Of a stretch of 64,000 bases of DNA, positions 11,481-20,100 are shown in pieces. Numbering within the stretch: the stretch's first letter is position 1; each line of letters begins with the position of its first letter. Source of the stretch: Symsagittifera roscoffensis. Lineage: Eukaryota; Xenacoelomorpha; Acoela; Convolutidae. A program made the translations under genes and the position numbers. The stretch covers positions 1,258,201 to 1,322,200 of the forward strand of contig NC_087066.1 of NCBI RefSeq assembly GCF_963678635.1, read 5' to 3'. The notes beneath the pieces are model-generated. The model was not told the origin of the DNA. It saw only the letters and a list, made by a program, of their open reading frames with translations, and did not search any database.

Positions 11481-13432
11481 CGTGGGCTAAAAAAATTATT
11501 ATTTTGAATCTGAAAAGCGGTGGTATGGGGTTGTTCAATAATTTGTTCATAAGTATTATCATCTTGTGATTGGTGTGTCATTATATGTTGGATGGGACTT
11601 TGTGATGTGGTGAGTCGAAAATTTGGATTGTGTGTGATTGCTAAATTTCGAAAATTTCGTGAGACTAGGGATAGTGGATGGTTATGTGGTAGGGGTGGTA
11701 ATTGTGGTGCCGTTGGCGTTATGTCTACATTGTTATGTTCTTCGTCGTTTGTGTTTTGTCGTGTTGCTATTTTTGTGTTATATTCTTTTATTTGTGCCTC
11801 TAAAAGAATTTTATTTATAGATGTAGAAAAAATTCCAAAAAATCCTGCAAAAAGTATGCGTGCTACACTTGCTTGTCTGTTTACTTGTGTGTGTATAGCA
11901 CATGTGTTGTAGATTCCTTTTAAAAGTGAGAAAAGAAATCCAATAAAGTTAAACATTGCGTATAAAATAGTCAATTTTTCTAAGATGTAGTAGGGCCATC
12001 CTAGAAAATCAAGGATTTCATTTTTGAGTGTAACAAAGCTAAAAATGTTAATTGGTGATATATCTTGGGGACGGTATTTTTCGCCGTTTAGATATATATA
12101 ATCTTTAATGTCTTTAAAATATCCGCTATAGTCTTGCGTGTAGATATCGGCAAATCCTGCGGTTTCTGCAAGTTTGCGTAGATTTTGGTCAATTGATTGC
12201 CTTTGTATAGTGTCCATTTGTGTTAATAATTCCTGAAATTGTTGTGTTCTAATGTGATGTTGAATATCTGATTTTGAATAGATTCCTATTGATTGTAAGT
12301 CTATATTTGGGTTTCGGGCAATAGCACGAATGCTTTCTGGTGAAAATTTCTTGAGTGATTGCATTAGTGTGGGGTATGGAGTGAGAAGATAATATTTATT
12401 TTCATCAGGATTTAGTTGTACTACATTGTGGCTGTTTTCGGATCCACATGGGACTGCGGTATCCCAGAAATAGGTTCTTCGTGAAAGTGTATCCACGAAA
12501 TGTACTTTATTCTTATAAAAGATAGGGATTCTTTTATAACATCGTTTATCTTCAAAAACGTATAGTGGTGATACTTTTTTAGTACAAGTATAAAACCATA
12601 AGATGTTTCCTTCATAGTCTAAAAAATTTGATCTATTTCCAGATAATAAGTATCCTGCATAGGGTATTTTTAATACTGCTAGTGCAAGTGATTGTAATAT
12701 TTGTGTTCGTTCTAATTCACATAGTTGGTGTAGTGTTTCTAATTCGGAGAGTGACATTTCTTGAAAAATCCGGCTAATTGTATAGTCTAGTTTCATATCT
12801 AGATAAATATCATAGTGGATATTACCGAAATATGTTGTATTCATTAGTGATAACTCTTGTAAGCGTGTGCTTCTGGTGTCATAAGGTTTTAGATGTCCAC
12901 CAGGTTGTCCGTTGCTTTTTTCAAAATTTACTGGTATATAGGATGTTCCCTCGTTTGGAGGATGACCTGTGGCATATGGGTCAATTTTTATTTTTCCAGT
13001 GGTCATGTCGAATCCTTTTTCGTATTCAACTAATATTTCAGAGTATTGTGTTCTGTGAAGTGGATTCCTATATTTACATGCAAGTTCTGTTTCTTGATAT
13101 ATTTGAAAACGTGTCAATTTATTTTCTATATTGTGTATGTTTCTAAAATTAGTACTTTGTTTTCGTGATGGATGTACTTGTTCATATGGAATTGATTGTA
13201 TAAAGTATTTTTCGTGAAATTTTATCATACGAGCGTGTATTCTTGCTACTTGAAATGTTGTACATGTGTCTTCGGGGAACCAAACAATTGTTGCTTGTGT
13301 TCTCGTTGTAGGGTCACAATAACCTTGATCATTTTTACAAGGTAATCGGATTCCTTGATAGATCATTGTATTATCTGATAAATCTCGTGTGAGTTGTATT
13401 TTTTCGAGTTGTATTTTCCAATCGAAAAACAT
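11477..13432 (-). CDS. Envelope-like protein, C-terminal part (651 aa)
   Basis: A long ORF with scattered Cys residues (for example DTCTTF, WFYTCTKK, TAVPCGSEN) in its first ~400 residues. Amphipathic helices at ~390-440 resemble a fusion-subunit coiled region. Hydrophobic segments lie at about residues 490-525 and 540-555, followed by a polar ~100-residue tail rich in Asn, Gln, Pro and His. This is the layout of a membrane-anchored envelope with a cytoplasmic tail. I do not recognise the specific envelope class. It overlaps its neighbours on both sides: TAATG with the 220-aa ORF, and ATGA with the 601-aa ORF. Confidence 0.65.
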   Translation of the reverse strand: MFFDWKIQLEKIQLTRDLSDNTMIYQGIRLPCKNDQGYCDPTTRTQATIVWFPEDTCTTFQVARIHARMIKFHEKYFIQSIPYEQVHPSRKQSTNFRNIHNIENKLTRFQIYQETELACKYRNPLHRTQYSEILVEYEKGFDMTTGKIKIDPYATGHPPNEGTSYIPVNFEKSNGQPGGHLKPYDTRSTRLQELSLMNTTYFGNIHYDIYLDMKLDYTISRIFQEMSLSELETLHQLCELERTQILQSLALAVLKIPYAGYLLSGNRSNFLDYEGNILWFYTCTKKVSPLYVFEDKRCYKRIPIFYKNKVHFVDTLSRRTYFWDTAVPCGSENSHNVVQLNPDENKYYLLTPYPTLMQSLKKFSPESIRAIARNPNIDLQSIGIYSKSDIQHHIRTQQFQELLTQMDTIQRQSIDQNLRKLAETAGFADIYTQDYSGYFKDIKDYIYLNGEKYRPQDISPINIFSFVTLKNEILDFLGWPYYILEKLTILYAMFNFIGFLFSLLKGIYNTCAIHTQVNRQASVARILFAGFFGIFSTSINKILLEAQIKEYNTKIATRQNTNDEEHNNVDITPTAPQLPPLPHNHPLSLVSRNFRNLAITHNPNFRLTTSQSPIQHIMTHQSQDDNTYEQIIEQPHTTAFQIQNNNFFSPR

Positions 13433-14094
13433 TATTTCTTGGTATCCTTTTTTTTTGTGTCTGCTTTGCAGTTTGATGGGTTATTTATACCAATGTGTGG
13501 TATCCAATTTTTATCGTGTAGGTCATAGGTTAATCGTCCGTGTGCGCCGTTATACGGGTATTTATCGTCTAGTTTTATATGTCCTTGGTGTCTTTCAAGT
13601 TGTGATTGATGTACGGAGTCTGAAAAAACTTGAAAGTTAACTAACTTTCTTTCGGAGTTTTTATTTTGTGTGATGTTTAGTCTAAGTAATTCATTTTTAC
13701 AATCGTCGGGATTGAGATGTAAAAGACGTTCTATATTACTTTGATAGAATGATTCATGGCCAAGTCGGTTTTTGTTTCCGTTTGAGACTTGTGAACAGTG
13801 TACTTTCTTTTCGGAAAATGTTGCTGTGAATTTATAACCTGTAACGGTTGTTGCTCGGGCTTTTGAATAGAGTGTTGCTATTACATTTGTTGTTTCTATA
13901 GCTTGTGGTTCTGTTTCACATTGTGATACTTGATTTATTGCATATTTGTGTAGTGTTTTTTGTTCATTTTCTTCACAATCGTAATGTGTTACTAATAAAT
14001 CTTGTGGTCCTGTACGGGGGGAAGGGTTTATGTTTTGATTTGAGATTACTAGAAAAAAGAGTTGGAGAAAAATTAATAATTTTAGAATATACAT
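13432..14094 (-). CDS. Envelope-like protein, N-terminal part (220 aa)
   Basis: Starts with a hydrophobic signal-peptide-like segment (residues 2-18) and is followed by a polar, Cys-containing ectodomain-like region. It ends in a Lys-rich tail at TAA, whose bases overlap the ATG of the next ORF (TAATG). A run of eight A lies about 20 bases before the stop. The two ORFs are in different frames, and a one-base change in that run would merge them, so this may be the first part of one broken envelope gene. Identification as envelope rests on position after pol, the signal peptide and the downstream membrane segment, not on recognised homology. Confidence 0.6.
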   Translation of the reverse strand: MYILKLLIFLQLFFLVISNQNINPSPRTGPQDLLVTHYDCEENEQKTLHKYAINQVSQCETEPQAIETTNVIATLYSKARATTVTGYKFTATFSEKKVHCSQVSNGNKNRLGHESFYQSNIERLLHLNPDDCKNELLRLNITQNKNSERKLVNFQVFSDSVHQSQLERHQGHIKLDDKYPYNGAHGRLTYDLHDKNWIPHIGINNPSNCKADTKKKDTKK

Positions 14095-15215
14095 GTGTAG
14101 GATAATCCTGAGTATGGATTGTAAAATGTAATGTAACCAATTGTGTTTTTGGTATATCTGTCGTATTTATATATTACTTCAGTAGTTATAAACGGTGGTG
14201 GTAGTGATTGAGCTGTTATGTTAGGTGGGTTTAATGGGTAGGGATGTTGAGTAATGTTATTTAACTTAACTGTGATTTCAAATTTTAATTGTAAACTGTT
14301 TTGTTGGAGTATTTGAATATTGTCATCACGGATATCGTTATGAATATCTTGGCGATATTGTAATCTATTAAGTGCCCAGTTATGGAGGCGGTTACTTTCT
14401 TGATGTTGTCCAAATAATGGTGGGGGTGCTGTGAATGTATTCCAATCTAATCTTAAAGGAATATTTGTTAATGATTGTTCTCGGTATCTTGCGTCGAGAT
14501 TGTTCGAAAAGGTTAAGTTAAGGGGGGTTGGTGAAATTTGACTAATTGATGGTGTTGATGGAAGTGATAATGTTTCGGGTAGTGATGAAGATGTTGTATC
14601 TGTAGAAATATCTATGGGGTCATTGACTAAATTTGGTTCACCTTGTGTGAATGAATGTGTAGTCCAATATGGAAATCGTGATGTTTGGTTTGTGGGGTTG
14701 AAAGGATTTTCACGTATTTGCTCAGATGTTGGTGTTGAACCTAAGTAATCTGAGGGTAGGCTTGAAGTGCTTCGTTGTGAAAAAAGTGTAGGAGTTTCTG
14801 GTGTAATACCAGTGGGATTTTCTGGAGTGCTTTGTGGTGGTGATTGAGGTATTTCAAAATGAACTCGGGGAGTTTGAAAATTTCTATTTCGTCGAGGATG
14901 TATAATTTGTCTATTTATTTCTGTTGTGTTTTGGTTTTGACTAAGGTGTCGTATTCTACTTAGTTCTTGTGGTATTGTTGGGTAAAGATTATATGTTGGT
15001 TCACTTAGAGATGCTTGTCGTTGAACTGGTTCTAGTGGTTCAGATAAACGAGCGTGCCGTTCTTCAAAAGTGTATGGATTATCTTGAAAAGAAATTCGTG
15101 TAGATGTTTGAGGATTTTGAGTAGTTGAAGGTGGTGTTGGGTTATCTTGGGATGATGTCGGTGAAGACTGACTCTGTGACTGTTGGGTAGCAATTTTTGA
15201 TGGATTTTTGAATTG
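14082..15215 (-). CDS. 377-codon open frame with no ATG, between membrane ORF and envelope-like ORF
   Basis: Read codon by codon on the minus strand, 15215-14082 has no stop until TAA at 14084-14082, and no ATG anywhere. The first ~230 residues are Pro/Ser/Thr/Gln-rich (for example PTPPSTTQNPQ). The last ~130 look folded, with segments such as LRLDWNTFTAPPPLFGQHQ and TTEVIYKYDRYTKNTIGYI. Upstream, the same frame holds the 62-aa membrane ORF, separated by UAA-AAG-UAA. The end overlaps the ATG of the next ORF (14094) by 13 bases. Translation would need splicing, readthrough or a non-AUG start. The family is unknown. Its codon use and its tight overlap with the next gene argue that it is genuinely coding. 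Confidence 0.7.
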   Translation of the reverse strand, partial: QFKNPSKIATQQSQSQSSPTSSQDNPTPPSTTQNPQTSTRISFQDNPYTFEERHARLSEPLEPVQRQASLSEPTYNLYPTIPQELSRIRHLSQNQNTTEINRQIIHPRRNRNFQTPRVHFEIPQSPPQSTPENPTGITPETPTLFSQRSTSSLPSDYLGSTPTSEQIRENPFNPTNQTSRFPYWTTHSFTQGEPNLVNDPIDISTDTTSSSLPETLSLPSTPSISQISPTPLNLTFSNNLDARYREQSLTNIPLRLDWNTFTAPPPLFGQHQESNRLHNWALNRLQYRQDIHNDIRDDNIQILQQNSLQLKFEITVKLNNITQHPYPLNPPNITAQSLPPPFITTEVIYKYDRYTKNTIGYITFYNPYSGLSYTCIF

Positions 15216-15221
15216 TTACTT

Positions 15222-15410
15222 TTAGTGGGAAGGTTTATGTTTATTATAATATTCTTCCAAAAAAATAATTAGAAAAATTGTTGCTAGGGCAAATGTGATG
15301 ATTGCTTTCTTTATACATTTACATATTGTCAAAATGAGGGATGATAAAAATGTTATGAAAATTACAAATAATAAAAAAATATCAGTTCTACTGAAAATTG
15401 TTCGTATCAT
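15222..15410 (-). CDS. 62-aa hydrophobic (two-helix) ORF
   Basis: Starts MIRTIF. Two hydrophobic stretches (about residues 11-29 and 37-52) are separated by a short KCIKK basic turn, with a polar His/Lys tail. It looks like a small hairpin membrane protein. It ends in TAA. The next codon but one is also TAA, and the same frame then opens into a 377-codon ORF with no ATG. It may therefore be a viroporin-like accessory protein or an upstream module of the following ORF. The function is unknown. Confidence 0.5.
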   Translation of the reverse strand: MIRTIFSRTDIFLLFVIFITFLSSLILTICKCIKKAIITFALATIFLIIFLEEYYNKHKPSH

Positions 15411-16235
15411 TTAGACAAGTTGTTTCAATCGTACCTGTGGATATAATCAAGGGTTTTGGAAAGTTGGAGGAATAGTTCGAGAATAGTGTAGAAAATTTAA
15501 AAAATGTTACAAAAAATGATTAGGATTATTAGAAAAGATTCAAGTATATCAAAAAGAAATATTATAAAGGTTTCAAGTATTGTAAAAAAATGTTTAAGAT
15601 TTATGAGTATTTTAGCAACTGTTCGAGAGAAGAGCATTTAAGAAATGATCTCTTGGTCGAATATTTTTTGCTGTTTGGGGCGATTTTCAAGTGTGGTCGA
15701 ATTATTTATTAGTTTTTTGACAAGTGGGTTGAGTTTTGTAAAAAATTGTTGGGGGCAATTCTTATGGTGATCGGGAGGTCGTCTTTTTCTTTATTTTTGT
15801 TTGTCAAATGATCTGGGGTATGGTGAGATTTTTATACTTTAGGCTAATTAAAATGTTCATTTTGTTACTTTAGGCTAAGTTAACAAATTTGTTTTGGGGG
15901 TATTCGTGGTCTGAGTTGGGGAAATATTGTTGATCTTTGGGTTATTAGATAAGGGAGGGGTACGGTATTATGGTGATATTTATTTTAGTTGTCAAGTTGG
16001 AGTGGTTTGCTTTTTTTTGACCTGGAGGTCGTAAAGTTATAGTTATAGATGTGCCTGGAGTTCTATATTATTCGTCTAATTGGTCTTAGTTTGAGTTAGA
16101 GAAAGTGACGGATTGGATGAATCCTATTGGTCTATTTTGAACTAGAATTATTGCGTACTTGTCAGCATGTTATTTTGAAAAATGTAAATGAAAAATGTTT
16201 CGGAGATTTCAAGATCGTGAAGTATAATGTTAAAA
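15411..16235 (-). promoter_or_regulatory. Non-coding spacer between pol and the 3' gene block
   Basis: About 0.8 kb without a supportable ORF on the element's strand. Just before the membrane ORF (near 15437) the minus strand reads TATATCCACAG followed by GT, a plausible 3' splice site for a subgenomic mRNA serving the 3' genes. That splice site is an inference from sequence only. Confidence 0.35.
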
Positions 16236-16484
16236 TTACTTTTGAAATTCTACTTTCTTTAATATTTTAGATTGGGGGATGAATATTTTGTAGTTTTTAC
16301 GTGGTTGATTTCGGAGTCTTGTTGTTTTTCTATGTTCTGATTTGTCTATTTCTTCTTGGGGTATTATTTGTTCTGTCATTTTTCTATTTTTTCTTTGTTT
16401 TTGGGATTCTTTATGGTCTAGATTTTTTGTAGTGTTTTTGGTAGCGGTTGGTTTTGTGCTTTGATTTTCAGTGGGGGTTATCAT
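16236..16484 (-). CDS. 82-aa charged ORF at the 3' end of pol
   Basis: Unrecognised. Thr/Lys/Gln-rich with basic patches (KQRKNRK, TTRLRNQPRKNYK). It starts 17 bases inside the end of pol in a different frame, a common arrangement for small retroviral-type accessory genes. It might equally be a frameshifted extension of the integrase tail. No second copy is available for comparison. Confidence 0.4.
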   Translation of the reverse strand: MITPTENQSTKPTATKNTTKNLDHKESQKQRKNRKMTEQIIPQEEIDKSEHRKTTRLRNQPRKNYKIFIPQSKILKKVEFQK

Positions 16485-17142
16485 TTTGTTCTGTGTTTTT
16501 CAGATGTGGTTCTTTTTGAATGATTTTTAATCCTGTGAAAGAATATAATTGAGTTAATTCGCGGAGTGCGTATTCTTTTGGGTAATAAGGTAATAGGTTG
16601 TTTCGATGCTGAACGATTTCTTTTTTGTTTGAGTCGGTAATTTTATATGTGACATCAGTGGGTCTTGCAATTATTTGGTATGGTCCTTTTCGAAGGGGTT
16701 GTAATTTTTTAGAAATTCCTTTTTGAGTATTAAAATTAGGTATTAAAACAAATGTTCCAATTTTTAATTCGGAAGCTGGTGTAAAACGTGAATTGATTTG
16801 TTCATTAATGTTTTGTCTTTGTAATAACTTTTTTGTTATTTTCTGATAAATTTCGTTATGTTTTTTATCTCTATTTAAAATCCATTCGGTGTGTGTACCG
16901 CAGGCTAGTTTAAGAATTTGTGGGTGATGAAAATGATCTTCATCGTGTGTATGTAAAGGTAGGTTATAACAAATTGAATCTTTATTTGGTTGACAATAAC
17001 CTTGTGCGTTTTTATGAGAATTTGCTGTAAACATTATTGGTTTGCGTGGCTTTTGGTTAAAAACCATTTCGTATGGTGACATTCCTAGAGTTGTCGTAAT
17101 TTGTGAATTATATGCTAAGGGAAATAATTTTACACCTGCTGA
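16468..17142 (-). pseudogene. pol: Integrase C-terminal part of pol, downstream of the in-frame TGA
   Basis: The frame is shared with the upstream pol ORF; the first ATG is at 17082. It contains the conserved post-core segment (MSPYEMVFNQKPRKP) and a GPY/F module (LRKGPYQIIARPTDVTYKI) near its C-terminus, as in chromatin-targeting Ty3/gypsy integrases. It ends at 16468, overlapping the next small ORF by 17 bases. Without suppression of the TGA this part would not join the enzyme. Confidence 0.85.
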
Positions 17143-20100
17143 TCATTCGGTATATTTTGTATCATTTCCGTTGATGATACATCTAAGATATTCTTGTAAT
17201 GAACGGTTCATACCTTCGACTAAGCCGTTTGTCCAAGGTGCATGAGATGTACGTGGTTTGTGTTTAATGTTGTATAAATGACATAGTGTGATTATTACAT
17301 TATTTATGAATTCTGTACCGTTGTCTGTGACTAAAATTTCTGGTAGTCCAAATTTTGCTATCCAGTGTTCATAAAGTGTTGTATACGCATAATAAGCGTT
17401 ACAATGTGGTACTGGGTTAAGTGCTACATAGTGTGTGAATGCGTCATCAATTACCATAATGTAAGAGTTTCCTTCTGATGAGGGTGAAATTGGGCCTTTA
17501 GTATCAAATGAGATACGGTGGTTAAAGTACAAGCTTTGTCCTTTAAAATCTTGTTTTTGTGCTATTTGTTTTTGATTTGGGTAAGGTTTATTTAGTTGAC
17601 ATACTATACAATCATTGCATAGTACTTTTATCCAAATTGGTGCATTTGGGAAGTAAAAATTTTGTATAAAGTTTGAATATGTTTTTTCTGATCCAGAATG
17701 TCCTTTAATATTTTGTGTATGTGAGATATTAAAAGCTATGAGAATCATACTTAAAGGAAGACAAGGGACTGTAGATTCGTTTAAGTTATACTCTAAAAGG
17801 TCTGTGGTTTCATTAATTGTTGTATTATTAAACTTGCGAAAATATCGAAGGAGTGTCTTGTTGCCTAGAATGGTTGAATCTGCTTTGATAGGTTTAGTTT
17901 TATATTTATGCCATGATTTTAGTTGTCGAATTATTGGGTCAAGATTTTGATATTGTTTTAGTGTTGAAATTGTAATTGTTTCTGTTGGAGGGAGAAAAAT
18001 GTTTTCAATTTCGTATTTAGATAAGGGTATTGTATCTAATGGGTCATGAAGGTCGAAAACTTGATTTATTGTGTATTTCGAATCGTTTGTTTGTGGTCCT
18101 GACAAATTTATTTTATCAGTTAAATTTTCTTTTTCAATTAGTGGAAAATGGTCTTTTTTAGTTTGATGTTGTTTTGTTCGTTTTTGTTGGGTGTTTTTTT
18201 TTATCCATTGAGAATATGGGATTGGTTTGAAAGTTGATGTTCCAAGTAGATCAACTTCATAATGATTATTTTGACAATCTAAATAAAGTGGGAAGTGTTG
18301 TAAGCTATTTATTTGTGATTGTTCAATATCAGTTTTTACTGCATATTTGCATTCCAATCGGGGTGATGTTTCGTTTTCTGCAAGGTAGAATTTTATGTTT
18401 TTGGGTATTTCAACTGTTGTTTTTCGTGTAAGTAATTCAGGTGGTGTATTTCGACTTAAGGTGTCTGGTAATGCAAGATTTTTTCCTGCAGTCCAAACTA
18501 TATGTAAGTTTGGAAATTTCATTAGAATTAGTTGAAATCTGTAAACTCGGTGGTTTGGGTTAGATTTCTGTGTAAAGAGAAAGATGATTGGTTTATGGTC
18601 TGTGAATAAAACTGTGGGATATTTTGATCCAAGTATCAGAAATTCATATTCTGTCAGTGTATATATTATGGCTGTACATTCTCTCATTAGAGTTGAGAGT
18701 CGTAGCTCTGCTTGAGTGAATAATCGGGAATTTGCTGATATCAGGTTCATTTTATTTGTACCATTATGTGATTGCAATAGTGCTGCGCCGATGCCAAAGT
18801 TCGAAGCATCGCACATTGCATAAAATGGTTGATCAGGGTCTGGAATTGTGTTTGAAATCTGTTCAGTTAAAAGTTTCTTTATTTCTTCGAATCGTGCTTG
18901 ATGTTCTGTATTCCATTCAAAATTATTTTGTTGTCTAAGGATGTTATAAAATGGTCGTAGATATAATTGCATTTTATAAACATATTTACTTAAAAAGTTT
19001 AACATTCCAAGAAATTCTTGGATTTTCTTTTTATTTGTTGGTGGTTGAAGTTTTTGAATAGCGTCAATGCGTGATTTCAATGGAGTGATTGTTTTTCTTT
19101 CTATATTATGTCCTAAGAATTTAACTCTTGTCAAAAAGAAGTGTGATTTATCGGGGGCGGCCTTCAGATTTTCGTTCTGAAGTATTTGGTGATATTTTTC
19201 TAAAACATTGAACATCTCGTCTTTTGTTTGTGATTGCATAAAAACATCGTCTAAATAGGTGATTGCGTTTTTCTTGAGTATTAGTGGTCTAAAAATTTTG
19301 CTCATAAAAGCTGAAAATGCTGCTGGTCCTATGGATATTCCATAGAATAAGCGGTTGAATTCATATTGTTGGTTTCCGATAACAAATTGTGTTAAACGTC
19401 GTGATTGTTCATCTAGTGGCATTTGATTATATGCACTATTCATATCGGCGGTTGTAAAGTATTTGCCGTTTATTTTTGTTAAAATAACTTGTATTGGTTC
19501 AATGGGCCAATTACATTTTGATTCATCTATGAGTGAATTGAGGTATCGAGCGTCGAGAACAATTTTTAATGATTCTCCTTTAGCTAGAATGATAACGGGG
19601 TTGATAAATGTGTTGCCTTTTGGTTGTTCTTCTTTATTAACTGGTGATATAATGTTGTATTGTTCTAAAATATCGAGTAATCTGTTTACTTTATCATGTA
19701 AGTGAAATGGTACTTTACTTGCTCTCTGTTTTTTGAAAACTGCGTCTGGTTTTAACGGGAGATGTAGTGATGAACTGATTTTGCCAACATCGAATTTTGA
19801 TGTTGCATAGACTGATGAATATTTAATTAGCTGTTTTGCTAACTTTCCGAATTCGTCTTGTGTTATTTGTGAATGTTGGAAATTAAACATTGTTAAAAAT
19901 TTCTGTTGGTCCTCTGTGTAGTTACTTATGTTGAATGTAGGTTTGAAATATGGAGTTTTTGTGAAATAATCCGTATTTTTGTTTTCGTTATTCATTATGT
20001 TATTGATAGATAATTCTTCATTAAGAATTGTAGATTGGCAAATATCTAGTAATTGGAGTATATTATTTACGCGATAGGCTTTTTCGTGTATTGGTGATAT

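Noticed and set aside
17738-17950. Many plus-strand ORFs inside 8053-26204
   Set aside because: They lie antisense to the retroelement genes and have the biased composition expected of shadows.
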